Assembly: GCA_026873275.1 (NCBI GenBank)
Contig: JANTUC010000011.1
Location: forward strand, 310,001-374,000
Direction: 5' to 3'
Origin: Pseudopithomyces maydicus
Taxonomy: Eukaryota; Ascomycota; Dothideomycetes; Pleosporales; Didymosphaeriaceae
DNA length: 64,000 nt
Made by a program: the position numbers and the translations under genes. Of the stretch, positions 10,802 to 22,492 are shown one piece after another; position 1 is the stretch's first letter; each line of letters begins with the position of its first letter. Below the pieces are notes generated by a model, which had not been told where the DNA came from, did no database searches, and saw only the letters and a program-made list of their open reading frames with translations.

Positions 10802-12378
10802 CTACTCCAATAGGGTTCCCTGACCGCAAGGGCTCGTATGCACATGGCCCTTGTGGCTCTCCGCCAACTTATCCGCAAACCTCACCATATATCTGCTGCT
10901 CTCGGCCTCCCTCTTGCGCACCTCCACGCTCGGCTTGGGGATCCCGTTGAAGCTCAGCGCATACTTGGCCACGGAGTTCGCAATGCTCTGCGCATTGATG
11001 AGGAACGCCTCGGTGCTCAGGTTATCGTACGTGTCACCGGGCTGGTGGTAGTTAGGGTCGAGCGCGACGCCGGCCTCGCCGCCGAACAGGGCAGCTTCAT
11101 CCTCAGTCTTGAGCTCCTCGGCACCGGTGAAGAGACCGCCGGAGGGGACGCCGTTCTGCAGGAAGGCGGCGTAGTCGGAGCGGCCGCTGAAGATGGAGGG
11201 CACGGAGGGGACGCCCTTGTTCTTGAAGAAGTCCTCGAAGTCCTTCTCGATGGTGTCGGAGCCCTTGGGGCCCGTGAGATTGAATGCGTTGCCGTCACCG
11301 TCGTAGATGCCGAGGACGTAGTTGGGGGAGGCGATCATGTCGAAGTTGAGGTAGGCGCGGATCTTGGAGACCTCAGCGGCGGATCCGCCGAGGGAGCCGT
11401 TGATGGTCTTCATGTAGTGGTAGGAGCCGAGGAGGCCGAATTCCTCGGCGGCCCAGAAGCCGAAGCGGACGGCGTTCTTGATCTTGTACTTGGTGAGAGC
11501 CTTGGCGACGGTGAGGACACCGACGGTGCCGGAGCCGTCGTCGTTGATGCCGGGGCCGGCGAAGACGGAGTCGGTGTGGCCACCGAGGACGAGGACGTTG
11601 TTCTTGTCACCGGTCTTGGTCTCGGCGATGACGTTGTAGGTGGTGCGGTTCTCGGCGATGGCATCCACGTTCAGGGTGGCGACGACTTCACCGGCGGCGA
11701 GCAGATCCAGAAGAGTCGTGCCGGTCTCCTGGGTGACACCGACTGTGGCGGCATAGTCTCCAGTTCCGCCAAGGGTGCCGGCAAGGTTTCCGGGCACGTT
11801 GTTGTAGATGACGGTACCAACGGCTCCGGCGGCCTTGGACAAGGAAGACTTCTGTCCGAAGGGGCAAGTACCACGGGAAACGAGAGCAATGTTTCCAGCG
11901 ACCTCAGCAGGGTAGTCAGCTGCGTCACAGCCGATGTTGGCGACTTGTACCAAAGGCGCCGTGACGTTGCCAGATGGCGAGTATGTCTATTTACCCGTTA
12001 ATACAGTGTCATGAGCGACTCGTATGCAGAACCACATACCATGTACGCAGCAGGGTATTCCTCTCCGCCAGCCTCGAACCCAACAGTAGCAGCGGTGAAA
12101 AGCTCTACAAACGCCTGCTTCTCCACCTTGTAGTACCCAGTGGCCTTGAGCGTCTTGTAAAGCCAGTCCACAGTGGCATTGTGGCCGCCTCCACCAAAAG
12201 CACGATTTCCACCGTTCTTGTCAGCAATTTCCTGCAGCTTGCGAGATCCAGCAAGCAGGTCCTTGAGCTTGACGTCCTTGACAAGCTGCTTCTGCGAAAC
12301 GAGCTTCTTGTCCTTGCTCCCGGCAGCAAAAGCCGGCGAGATCAAGCCCGCGGCGGCGACGATTGTGGAAAACTTCAT
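10802..12378 (-). CDS. Secreted M28 zinc aminopeptidase with PA domain (Lap2/aminopeptidase Y type)
   Basis: This is an extracellular or vacuolar exo-aminopeptidase. Exons are 12378-12040 and 11986-10802, with a 53 bp intron (GTATGT to ATAG, phase 0), giving 507 residues. The chosen Met starts a clear signal peptide (MKFSTIVAAAGLISPAFA); an in-frame Met seven codons earlier would spoil it. After a propeptide-like segment comes a protease-associated domain (about residues 120-230), then the M28 catalytic domain. Candidate zinc ligands and catalytic residues are visible in order: GGHTDSV, INDDGSG, the Glu pair in WAAEEFG, NFDMIASPN, and the distal His in NYHQPGDT. The closest relatives by pattern are Aspergillus Lap2 and yeast Ape3. 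Several N-glycosylation sequons are present. The C-terminus after residue 460 is basic and probably disordered. Confidence 0.93.
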
Positions 12379-13336
12379 TTTTGCCCGAGACAATCCCAAC
12401 CGAAAAGCAAAGAAGAGACAGACCCTGTGGAAGCTGTGGGACGGTAACTCAAGACACGACGCCTGCGCCGCTCTATATACTCACGAGCACATTTCTACAC
12501 AGAACCATAATTACGGCGCCTCATGCCCAATTAGGCAGCTCGCATTGGACCATTCGCCCAGGTACCGTCAGCCGAGAGGATATTCCAAGTGGTAGCTTAC
12601 GATATGCGGCGCCAGCGACCTGGCGACAGGGAGCACAGCATCTTCGTCCGCTTGGCAAGATGGCAACATGCCATGGAATCGGGTAAACATTACGATGGTC
12701 AATTTGCGAGGCGTGTTAGAGCACGACTTGGGAAGGAGCCTGGAATAGCCTCACGACGGGCCAGCCTGGGCGCCCCATGATCTGGCTCCCAGGTGCATGA
12801 TGATTGGGAAGGCCAGTCGGTATGCCAAGGTACTGGGCGGGGGCAAGGCTGGGCATAGGCGCCACAATCTGGAAGGTTGATAACACGATGCTTCTCAACG
12901 GGCCGCCACTGTGCGCCCTGCCGTTCGCGATATCGCATTCGGTGCACGGTGATGGGAGAATGGGGTTCGACGGCGTCGCGAGCGGTGGTAGGAACAAGGA
13001 CGGTTGCAGGAAGACAGGAACGGCGGCGGCTCCACAGCCGTTGATCGACGAGACGCGTTCCTCGTTTATGCCATTTGTGGCGGACCACCTCGACCTAACC
13101 GCATGAGGCATGTGCTATAGACGTGCCAACGCGCTATCACGACATTGCTCGTTGGAAAGACGCAGCGACGGAGCATAGCACTTCAGGAAATATCGAGCGA
13201 GGTCGGGTGGATAATACATTAGATACGAAGACATTAAGCATTGACCCATGGTGTGTCCTGCAATCCTCCACCAATGCTCCAGCGCTCACGAGGCAGCCTT
13301 ATGCCGGCGATTCCGACAAAGTATATCGCTCGTAAT
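12379..13336. other. Intergenic region upstream of the aminopeptidase
   Basis: This contains the aminopeptidase promoter on the right side of its ATG and the 3' flank of the next gene. Overlapping ORFs of 100-131 codons occur on both strands at 12.7-13.1 kb in GC-rich sequence. They lack recognisable domains or splice context and are not called. Confidence 0.4.
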
Positions 13337-14962
13337 CTAGAACGCACCTGCCTGCTTCTTCAAGACGAAAGCACCGCGCTCCTGCCAAATGTTAGCAACT
13401 ACAACATACGCTAATGCTGGGCATTGGAAAAACTTACCATCGTGTTGACGAGAATGTAGCCCGACTTGAAGAGGGCGTAGCTGCTCCATGTTCCCACAAA
13501 GTCAATAACACCGCCGCCAGACTTGTTGTCGTCCTCGGGGTAGACATCGAAGAAACCGACCTCCTTCACGCTAGCACCCGAGGGGTCCTTGGGGATGGAA
13601 GAAACATCAAGAACGCGGAAGCCAGTGCCATAGTTCGACTGGTAGGCGAAACCATCAGCGACGTATTGGTTGTGGTCGATACCCTTGGCACCAGATCGGT
13701 ACAGGCCAGTCTGCTTCGGGGCCTTGAGAGACGAGATATCCCAGATATAGGTGATAGGGTTGCCAGCAGCACCGGGACCAGTCTTGTCATACTCATCGTA
13801 CTCGTCGTCGAGAAGGAGATAGCGCTGGTCATTGACATCGAGAAGAGCACCCTGGTGAGTGTACGAAGCTCCCGTGTAGGAAGTCCTGGACAGGACCACG
13901 GGCTTCGCCTTGTCGGTGATATCATAAATAGTGAGTGTGTCCTCGTTGTATCCATAGCAGATCTCGCGGCCGTTGTACTGGGTATCGGGACCCTTGTAGA
14001 AGACACATTGGGCATCGTGGACATATCCATCGGACGATGCACAGCCTGCATTTGTGGGGTTCGATGGGGTAGAGATGTCGATGAAGATGATGCCCGACTT
14101 GCACGCATCCGTCCTGGGCATGGCACCAACGGAGTAGATGTATTTGCCGGCAGGGTTTGTGACTACATTGTGAGTCCTGCCCGAGGGAAGCTTGCTGTAA
14201 TGGCCGACCAGTCCATCGCCAACCTTGTTGTTGAATGTTACCGGCTTGGCAGGATCAATGGTCAGAAGTTTCTAAACAAAAGTTAGACAAATTCAAACAT
14301 GAGATATAGAGGTGGAGATTATACCTTCCAGTCGAAGATCTGAATTCCGTGACCGGATGCTTCACTTCCAATGATCACGAAATCGTTGTGTCCACGAATC
14401 TCACGCCACTCGCTAGGGGTGGAGAACTGGGGCAGACGACCCAAATAAGACAGCTTTCCGGCACTGGTAATCTCGGCGAAAGCGGTACCATCTGACTGAC
14501 CGATGGCAACAAATTCACGCCCAGTAGAGCTAGTCCATCCCCACGAGGATGAACCGAAGCCTCTGGTGCTACCGAGTGCCGAGTGAGAGAGGAAATGGTA
14601 CAAGTCAAGCTGGTCTCATGTCAGTCTAAGGATGATTAACGGGATGCAGAGCGTTACATTTTTGCACCTGAATGTATCCGAACCTGTCTTCGCAGTACCA
14701 TTGCTGCATGCTGTGAAGTCCGCGACCTCGGCGTACTGCTCCGAAGCATACGCACCAGCGGCCTCATGCTTGGCCCATGATTCCTAAATACTGTCAGAAA
14801 GAGCACAATCAACATAGTTTGTATATTTACCTGCTTGAGGGCAACGTTGTTCGCGTGCCGGATCCCAGAGTCATAGAGCTGGGCACCTCTGATCTCGTCC
14901 TTAGGGAGCTCTTTTGCTGCCGCAAGGGCAGCCAGAGAGAGGAGGGCAGTCCGGGTAAACAT
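13337..14962 (-). CDS. Secreted choice-of-anchor B / LVIVD-repeat-like protein
   Basis: Five exons (14962-14831, 14783-14658, 14609-14325, 14271-13438, 13381-13337) with introns of 47-56 bp, all GT-AG and in frame, give 473 residues. The first exon encodes a signal peptide (MFTRTALLSLAALAAAKELP). The mature part is beta-rich with repeated segments typical of LVIVD/beta-propeller-like proteins: GWTSSTGREFVAIGQSDGTA, EWREIRGHNDFVIIGSEASG, HDAQCVFYKGPD, GRE-CYGYNEDTLTIYDITD, SYTHQGALLDVNDQRYLLLD and WDISSLKAPKQTGLY. This matches the family annotated as choice-of-anchor B, often called regulatory P domain-containing in fungi. The function is unknown; it is extracellular by its signal peptide. The last exon is only 15 codons and is easily missed. 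Confidence 0.85.
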
Positions 14963-16316
14963 GGTGTCAGGACGGGCTTGTCAATGTAGGATCAGAAGGC
15001 CTGGAGATGGTAGTTGTGCAGTCTGCCACTGGCTTATATACTACTCCATCCTAAAAGTCACTGATAGTCCCACAGCCCATAGAGATGCATCGCAGCGTCC
15101 AAGGCGGCAGGTGGACAAAGTGCCTTCCTAATCTCGCTGATATCGCCAGTACCAGGTCGATGGGTCTTAGTAGGACCAAGTCAGTGTCGGTGGATAGCAA
15201 AAGTCACATTGGCCTGTGTAAATTAACCAAAGCTCGCCGAGTGCTTCCTAAGATTGTAATTGGAAGGAGGAACAATCACGATTGTCTTGGCGGCAGCGAT
15301 ACCCCATCTTCTCGTTGTGGTGCACACCATGTGCCGAGAGTGCCCAGCGTGCCGATCCCGTAGGCTTAACATCGATAAACTTATAGCACCTCCTATATTC
15401 CGCAGCGGGTACCTCGCTTCGGTGCAATCTGTCGGTGGAATTGATCGAGGTAGCGGGCCTGGGCGCCATCTTGTTTCACGTGTTTCACGTCTCTGTAGTA
15501 TGTGCTGCATGAGCATACGTGAGCCACGGTCGTAAATAAGCAATCGGTGCATTGTGTCTCTAACGGAAGGTGCGGTTGGGCATAGGGTTGTTTCTTATCG
15601 CGCCGTATGTCGACAGCGCATGGTTATATTAACTGCCATGATAGCGCCATAACGGGGCCCGCTGAGCGAACAGAGAAGTATTGAAAAGCTTGAAGATGCC
15701 TGGATGGAGAAGAATCACCGAGGAATCAAGACCGATCGGAAGCCGGTAGGGCGACGGGTGTAGCAGGGCGTGTCACCGGTGGTAGAGGACGCTGTCAACG
15801 TGTGCGAAGATGATCGGTTGTTGCCATGTCTACTTGCAATTCTGTAGTCACGTCGCTACTTATATCGAAGCCAGAGTACCGTAATGTCGGAGGTTCGTGT
15901 TATGCGAGGTATCGCAGGCGCGAGGAGCGAGTACGGAAAGGCGTGACAGTACGGTGCTCTCGGCACTAACCGCTAACGCAAGCGGCATGAACGGCACGGG
16001 AATTGAACACCACCTGGGCACCTGGGCGTACATACTGTATACACGACAAGCGTTAAAAAGTAGGCGTTTATGCCAGTACTTGGCTTTGCATGTCAATCAA
16101 AAGTAAGAAATGATTCAATCACGTTATCCTTTTGTGGTACTAGATCCATTAGAAATTCTAGGTCTACTTAATTCATGAGCCATGTTTCTCGTTATTCCGT
16201 AGGTGTTTCACTGCCAGCCGTGGTCGAGTGATTTTAGCCGTCGATGACTGACATGCCAGTCTGCCATCCGGTGTTTACCTTTCCGCTTTCCACCCTGCTT
16301 CTCTGTCGCAAGAGGC
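14963..16316. other. Intergenic region, no gene seen
   Basis: About 1.35 kb lie between two minus-strand genes. The right end must contain the 3' UTR of the HAD gene and the left end the promoter of the LVIVD-like gene. Only short, overlapping, non-homologous ORFs occur, and I see no clear repeat. Confidence 0.45.
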
Positions 16317-17124
16317 CTACTTCAGCTGGGCCTCGACCTTCTTGAGCGCCTCGGGGAACTCTTTCCAGTCGTACATGATGGTAACACACTTGGTCTCCTC
16401 AGTAAGGAGCTTGGCCATCTGCTCCATCTTCTCCTGGCCCTCCTCGATGCCGTAGATGCCAACGTAGCCGATGCAGGGGATGCCGGCACGCATGGCAGCT
16501 GTGGCACCGCTCTTGCTGTCCTCGACGGTGACGCACTCGTTCTCCTTGATGCCAAGCTCCTTGCAGGCGTGGTGGTAGATGGCGGGGTCAGGCTTGGAGC
16601 CAGGGGGTTGAGGGAAGTGGCGGCCGAGTACACGTGCTCGTCTGGGAAGAAGCGGTCCAGCTTGGTCTTGCGGAGGGAGGCAACGACACGGCTCTTGGCG
16701 GAGGTGCTGACGACAGACATGGGGTAGCCCTCGGCCTTAGCCCACTCGAGCTGGTCGGTCACGCCGGGGCACTCGGTGGCTTTCTCGCTAAGCTTCTGGG
16801 TGACGGCGCCGAGCTCAGCCTCAACAAACTCCTCAAGCTCCTCGTCGGACATCTTGAAGTTGTGCTTGGGCTGGAGGGCGAGCAGCATGCGGCGGAAGTT
16901 GTAGCCGACAAAGTCCTCAAGCAGAGACTCGGCCGTGTAGCGCTTGTCGTTGATGCCATGCTTCTCGAGCACCTTATTGGTGAGCTCGGCGCAGGCCTCG
17001 AAGGCCAGGTGCTCCGACTGGCAGAGCGTGTTGTCGCAGTCCAGGAGAATGTAGCTGACCTGTCGACGGATTAGCGCGGGGCAGCGGGGGTGGGGCCTGC
17101 GCGGGTGTGGCTCACCTTGCCCAT
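16317..17124 (-). CDS. HAD-superfamily phosphatase (CbbY/phosphoglucomutase-like), one frameshift
   Basis: This is a haloacid-dehalogenase phosphohydrolase acting on a small phosphorylated metabolite. Exon 1 (17124-17116) encodes only Met-Gly-Lys. After a 56 bp intron, exon 2 runs 17059-16317. Motif I is DCDNT (nucleophile and acid/base Asp), motif II is the SVVSTSAKSRV Ser/Thr, and motif III/IV is in SKPDP and VEDSKSGATAAMRAG. Helical cap residues lie at about 15-95. The frame breaks in the C5 run of the coding strand (G5 at 16603-16607). One more C restores continuity from YSAATSL to GSKPDPAIYHHACKELG and makes the total exactly 251 codons. The frame without it runs into unrelated Ser/Arg-rich sequence. 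Substrate unknown; sugar-phosphate phosphatase is the family expectation. Confidence 0.85.
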
Positions 17125-18537
17125 TGTGCTGGTATGTGTTAGAGAGTTGGGGTGTTAGGGTGTCGAGGTGGGTACGTGGACGTGAGGGGCGGCGTGAGGG
17201 CTGCAATTGAGGGGTGGACGAGGGCTGGTGGGGTGTTGTGGACGGAGGAAGGTGAAGGAGAGGTATTTTGTTGGGCCGGAGGGCTGTAAATAAATAAAGC
17301 TGAGGGCGCAGGGACAAGTGAGTTGGCACCGAAGGCAGTGTGCGGGCGCAGCGGCAGGGTTGGGTGAGCAACTAGCCAACCAACACTACGTCACCAGCAA
17401 TAGCGTGGGTCATCGAGTGGGTACGACGGCACCCACTGTTTATTGAGGAGACTCCCATCGCGCCCGCTAGTCGACAACACCCGTTTGCACGTAACATGAT
17501 CAGTTCATCCTCTGTCGCTCACCGTCTTTCCCCCGCACCTCCACGCCCACGCTGCTGCGGGACCTAGTTGCTTTTGCGACTCGTGTGCTCGCTTGGGCCC
17601 CGTCTTACACCAACAGCGTTACGCTCGCCGTGGGGACGGTCACGGGAGCAACACTCCCGCACCCGACGCACCTCTCGCCGCCGCCAGTTCGTTCGTCTGC
17701 ACGCCAGTTCACCCCCCGCGAGCCATCCATCGCCCCCCGTGTGGATCCTGGGGCCGCCAGACGAGCCTGCACTAGCGTGTGTGTTGCGGCCTCAGCAGCA
17801 GAGGCTACTGCAACATGTGTCACCACCTCCTTGGGCTTGAGGGCATCTGGTCTGCCACCTCCTCGAACCCGAAATCTGCACGCCTGCCCTGCGCCTGAAT
17901 GGCAATATCTGCGACTGCCCGATCCTCGGTTGTGCCTGCCTCAGGTACCCTGCCCCGCCAAATTCGCTCCTTCTCAAACACAGCCGCGACAGCGCGAGCC
18001 GCAACCACCCAAGTCAAACGCCAAGCATGCCAATACAAGGCAGCACGTCGTGGCCAAACATCTGCGAGCTTGAATGCGTAGGATCTGAATTAACCTCACC
18101 GCTACACATCTTCCCGTCCTCCAGGGCGCACATCGCCCCATCATTCCATCATCATCATGTGTCCAGCCCGTTAGCCACATCGGCGAGCTGCGTGTGTACT
18201 AGCCGTGGCTTTAACCAACAGCAATATGCAATTTTCGGACCTCTCAGACGCTTGAAAACCCAATTACCGCGCCTGCATAGAAGATCAAACAGAGAGACGT
18301 GGGCGGCTCACGTTTCATCGACTCGCAACGTCGTCCACCCGAGTAACCATAATTACACAGGCTGGACGGAGCAATGCCTTCCGTGTACTCTGTGATATAA
18401 CTTCGCCTCGCTGCCCCGTTCTCTTGTGCCATCCCGTCTCTCATTCATTCCTGTGCTGGCCACTCGTTACTTCTGAGTTTTTGTTTGAGCCTTTTTCCAA
18501 GATACCCAAATCTACATTTTCTAATACACCATTCAAA
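17125..18537. promoter_or_regulatory. Divergent promoter region of the HAD and X325 genes
   Basis: This 1.4 kb region is shared by divergent genes. The part just upstream of the X325 ATG (18400-18537) is T/C-rich with a CCAAGATACCCAAAT-type leader. The GC-rich middle (17550-18080) gives overlapping ORFs in several frames with no domain content, so it is treated as noncoding. Confidence 0.45.
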
Positions 18538-19098
18538 ATGCACGCTTCCACATTCTTCGCGTCTACCTTCTTCGCTGCGACAGCGCTCGCACACGGAAAC
18601 ATCGTCTCACCACCCGTCCGCCTGCCAGGCCCAGTCACACAGCAAGTCTGTGGTGGCAACGCCGTCTCCGCCCTCACTGCAGACGAGACTGGCCCTATTG
18701 AAAACATCCCCAGCAACGGAGCAGCCGACTGTAACCTCTTCCTCTGCAAGGGCGTGCAGTTCGAGGACAACCAAAACAACGTTCAGGCTTTCGCCCCTGG
18801 AGAGCAGGTCGACTTTGCTGCCCAACTACCGATTCCACACGAGGGCCCGTGCAATGTCTCCATCGTCGACACTGCGACCAACACCTTGATTGGGCAGCCG
18901 CTTATTTCTTTCGACTCTTACGCCGACGAGAACCTCGCACAGCTGCCATTGAACAACACCCAATTTAGCGTTACCATGCCCACCGATCTTGGAACCCAGT
19001 GCCAGCAGCCGGGCGAGTGCACGATGCAGTGGTTCTGGTTCGGAACAAATGCACAGCAGACTTACGAGAACTGCGTTGACTTTGTCATGACTGCTTAA
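18538..19098 (+). CDS. Secreted X325/BIM1-like copper-binding protein (LPMO-like fold)
   Basis: The single-exon gene encodes 186 residues. An N-terminal signal peptide (HASTFFASTFFAATALA) is followed immediately by HGNIVSPPVR, so the mature protein would begin with His. This is the hallmark of LPMO-like copper sites and of the X325/BIM1 family. Eight or more Cys residues (QQVCGG, ADCNLFLCKG, GPCNVSIVD, TQCQQPGECTMQWFWFG, ENCVDF) fit the disulfide pattern. Family knowledge: X325 proteins bind Cu(II) but lack oxidative polysaccharide cleavage, and Cryptococcus Bim1 works in copper acquisition. Unlike many members there is no C-terminal Ser-rich/GPI-anchor tail; the protein stops 10 residues after the last conserved Cys, so it is probably soluble. 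The Met at 18538 is preferred over the in-frame Met at 18424 because it starts the signal peptide. Confidence 0.9.
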   Translation: MHASTFFASTFFAATALAHGNIVSPPVRLPGPVTQQVCGGNAVSALTADETGPIENIPSNGAADCNLFLCKGVQFEDNQNNVQAFAPGEQVDFAAQLPIPHEGPCNVSIVDTATNTLIGQPLISFDSYADENLAQLPLNNTQFSVTMPTDLGTQCQQPGECTMQWFWFGTNAQQTYENCVDFVMTA

Positions 19099-19482
19099 CT
19101 GGAGAGAAGGATCCCAAGCAAAGGATGTCGATAGAGGTGCGTGTCACACCGCCTTCTAAGGGAGACTTAATCTTCACACCATCAGCAAGCAATTCATGTA
19201 TATTTGTAGACCTTCATGGCGCAGTTTCGTAATGACCCGATTCATACTCTGCTGTATTCATACCCAATATCTACTGAGCGCCGTATCTAGTAAATTTGTA
19301 GCATATCTCTATAAATATCTTTCCCTTGCCCCTAACCCATTCTAAACATATCCCACTCATGAGTCAAAATCCAACCGCATTACGTCACCGTGTACCGTGG
19401 ATTTAGACCCACACATACACAGTCACTAGCATTCAGCACATCAAACCCGCCGAGCCAATCCAATCTAACCCAACCCTTCACC
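19099..19482. other. Convergent intergenic region
   Basis: This AT-rich spacer lies between two converging genes and should contain both 3' UTRs and polyadenylation signals (several ATAAAT/TATATTT-like stretches). No gene seen. Confidence 0.45.
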
Positions 19483-20987
19483 TCACTCCACTCCACCCAC
19501 TGCCCCTCCCCCCGTCTCTGGAACCCTCATATCCGTCCTCCCCCCAAATTTTCCCGATAACCTCTCCTCGCTCACCAAAAAGCTCCCAGGAAACCACCCC
19601 GCTACCTCCCCACCGGTCATCATCCCCACCAACCCCTCCGCTACCTTCCAGCACAACACCATCCCATGCCCATTGAACCCAGCACAAACCCACACCCCAT
19701 CCCGCCCCGGCACCTCTCCAACGAAGGGGCGCCCGTCAAGCGTAGCACCCATTATACCCGTCCATTGGGCTAGAGCTTCGTGCATCTCTCCTCGCCCACC
19801 CTCATCATCCGTGCTACGGCTCCCAAAGTACCCCCCAGCGTCCCTTTGAGGTACCCCGCCACCCCCTCGTTCACCACCCCATCATCCACCGTCCCGTACT
19901 CGCTCGCGCCGCCCTGCGGTAAGCGGCCGAGCCCTCCGCCTATGACGATGTGCTGCGTGCCCGAGGGCAGGTTGCGCGAGACCATGTACTCGTAGCCTGA
20001 GGCGTAGATGAAGGAGTAGGTTCGGGGCAGGACGCTGGGGTGTGGGGCGAGGGGGTTGGAGGCGAAGGTGGTGATTTGGCCGCGGAGGGGGACGATGGAG
20101 GTCTGGAGGGTGGGCGCGAGGTAGGGCGTGTAGCCGTTGGTGGCGAGGATGGGGGTGGAGGTGAGGATGGCGGTGGTGGGGGTTAGGAGGGTCCATATTT
20201 TTTTGTTGGTTGGGGATACAGAGGAAGTGAGGGCGTGAACTGGGGTATGGGTTAGGATGTGGAGGTTAGGGTAGGTGGTGGCGAGGTGCGTGAGGAGGGA
20301 GGTAGCGAAGCGGTAAGCGTGGATGCGGCCGGCGAGGTACTCGAATGCGCCGTGTACTTTTTCTTTTTCTGTTCCAGCCTGCGAAACGGAGGGGTTTGTG
20401 TTTTCCATCTGGACCCAGAATTTCTGCGCTATGCCGGAGTCGCGCTCGTAGATGCGGTAGTGGGCCATTTTCCCGGGCTGCCTTTCCTCCTCAGTGGCAT
20501 CGGCGGCGAGGGCCTCGATGGTGGCTTTTCCCTGGGCGAACGTCGCAGCATCGTAGATGATGTCTACCGTGTTGCATATCTGGTTGTCGCAGTCGAGATT
20601 TAGTTCTTTGGCCAGGGCATGCGTCTCGATGATGTTAGCATACTCGAGACGGGCGATGCGCAACGCTTCCTCTCTCCCTAGCTCTTCTTTGTGCTGCAGG
20701 TATGTGCGGTAAGAAGCGGCTTTTGTGTGGCCGCCGTTGCGGCCCGTGGCTCCGGAGCAGAGATCGCGCGCCTCAAGGATGATGATGCGGGATGTGGGGT
20801 TCGCTTTGAGGAGATTGTAGGCGATAGAAGTCCCGGTGATACCGGAGCCGACTATGGCGTAGTCGTAAGGGTCCTTTAATAGTTGTTCCGGGGGCGTGGA
20901 TGGGAGGGGACATTTGGGGTCCTGCCAGTAGGAGGGCAAAGGGTTGGAGATGGGGGGTTTGACAGGAATCTGGGCGCGCGCTTCCAT
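19483..20987 (-). CDS. FAD-dependent oxidoreductase (DAO family), one frameshift
   Basis: This is a D-amino-acid-oxidase-fold flavoprotein of about 501 residues. The dinucleotide-binding motif YAIVGSGITGTSIAYNLL is near residue 45, followed by the acidic ribose-binding end of strand 2 (IIILEARDLCSGATGRNGGH). The C-terminal FAD motif is DGRPFVGEVPGRDGVWVC and GFNGHGM. No intron or targeting signal is visible. The start at 20987 is preferred to an upstream in-frame Met, which would add 63 unrelated residues. The frame breaks at a G6 run in the coding strand (C6 at 19831-19836). Seven Gs give a continuous path from GTLGG to YFGSRS and on to WTGIMGATLDG, and 502 codons in total. Fungal relatives act on amino acids, sarcosine-like amines or related substrates; the actual substrate is unknown. 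Confidence 0.88.
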
Positions 20988-22277
20988 TGCTAAAAGTTCA
21001 GAGATGATGTACTGATTTAATGAAACTAGAGAGTAGAGTTTATCGTCGTGACTGAATAGATCACAAGTGTGATTCACACAGCGTGGTATACTTGTCGAAA
21101 CACTGATATCAGATACTTCTGCTAGTAGAGCACCCTTATCAGATTTATACAACTTCAATACGGAAAACCGATTCAAGCACGAGGGATCACTTTAACAACT
21201 CTGTCATGAAAGTTTGCTTACGAAGTAGTCGGTAGTCACTCGCTGCGGGGGAGATATCGCATATACCTGCCACTTTAGGCTTAGTAAATGGGTTTGTATC
21301 CACCTGAGTTCAGCAGACCAACCACCAAGGATTGTCCTGATAGACGATCACCAGGCTTTAGTCTCAACCTCCATGCATTTCCCTCCAGGTATGCCATCTC
21401 AGTGATCGGAAATTCCGGATAAGATGCGGTCTCCTCGTTTTTCTCAGCCGCAGCACATTCCACTGGTGTATAGCCTCAAGAATCACTAGTATCGCGACTC
21501 TTACGGCCGTCACTTAGCAAAGAGCTAGTATTCTCTGATAGCCATAAATTCATATTAGATTAATTGATATGACATACACTACTTACTTATAATAAGATGA
21601 GCAAAGTTCTATTATTCCGCGCGCTTGAATGTCCTGACGATATCAATATTGTAGACTTCTCAGTATCGCGCGCCCGGAAGATATGGCTGTAAGTTTATGT
21701 TGCGAAAGGCTGCTAGTATGTGTTAGTGCATTGTGGCCAGCATTATGGTCGATTGAGAGACCTGCCTTGCAAGGAGGGTTTGCGCAAGCTGGAAGCTGAG
21801 CATGTTAGAACATGGAGAACTCCGTAACAAAAAAGCTTAGAATAGACCCATAGAGAACTCAGCATAATAAAACAAATATTATATAGATGATAGCCAGGTG
21901 CGCAGACACGCACATAGCGCAGTCGCACCTAGAAAGACCTGTTGCTGTCGTTCAGCAATAAGACTGCCAGCCAACTCACCAAAACCGGGTTATCTGTCGC
22001 GCCTACTAATCTTATTATCGCATAAGTATGAAGGATACACATCTCCAGAATATATACATATACTCACAAAAGCAACGTAAGCTACACCCTGTATAGCAGC
22101 AGCAGTTAAGGTGGTAGGTGGTCGTAAGAAGTAGGTAGGTAGGTAGTAGCAATAATAATAGGTGGAGTTAGTTAGAGAGCCTCGAGTAAAAAAAAGTAGC
22201 AAAAGAAACAGCCGGGCCTACCGCTTTCACGGCTGTACAGAAACTCCCTTGTGGTGGTTTACTGTTGGCCACGCCCC

Positions 22278-22352
22278 TCCTGGATGACATTGGTTACCAT
22301 ATTATGTGAGGCAAGTCATTGCTTGCTCCTGCCACTATGCCAATTGCCGCAG
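22278..22352 (-). repeat. Truncated second copy of the tRNA-like element
   Basis: These 75 bp repeat the box A half of the element at 22394-22492 almost exactly (differences at CAAGTCATT/CAAGTCGGT and CTGCC/CTACC) but lack the box B/acceptor 3' half. The two copies lie in direct orientation, separated by about 41 bp. Confidence 0.65.
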
Positions 22353-22393
22353 CTGTGAGGTAGCGCTCGAGCAGTGCCGTGGCAACTTACGGC

Positions 22394-22492
22394 GCTGCGG
22401 GGATTCGAACACACACCCCTGGATGACATTGGTTACCATATTATGTGAGGCAAGTCGGTGCTTGCTCCTACCACTATGCCAATTGCCGCAGC
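22394..22492 (-). repeat. tRNA-like element with Pol III box A and box B (pseudo-tRNA or SINE head)
   Basis: Read on the minus strand, a 7 bp acceptor-like stem is perfect: GCTGCGG at one end and CCGCAGC at the other. A box A match (TGGCATAGTGG) follows the 5' end, and a box B-like GTTCGAATCC precedes the 3' end. The 99 nt length, the poor T-stem pairing and the lack of an evident anticodon arm argue against a working tRNA. A degraded tRNA gene or a tRNA-derived SINE head fits better. Confidence 0.45.

Noticed and set aside
10838..12001. 387-codon ORF on the + strand opposite the aminopeptidase
   Set aside because: It is an antisense shadow of the M28 gene. Its Val/Gly/Asp-rich composition is the complement of GC-biased codons, and the minus strand has the full set of catalytic motifs.
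12699..13111. Two 129-131 codon minus-strand ORFs in different frames
   Set aside because: They overlap each other in GC-rich sequence, with no motif, signal peptide or supporting splice signals.
13414..14286. 290-codon ORF on the + strand opposite the LVIVD-like gene
   Set aside because: It is a mirror of a well-supported spliced gene, with no domain and no splice context of its own.
22394..22492. Functional tRNA gene
   Set aside because: The acceptor stem and boxes fit, but the length, weak T-stem and absent anticodon arm do not. It is recorded as tRNA-like only.
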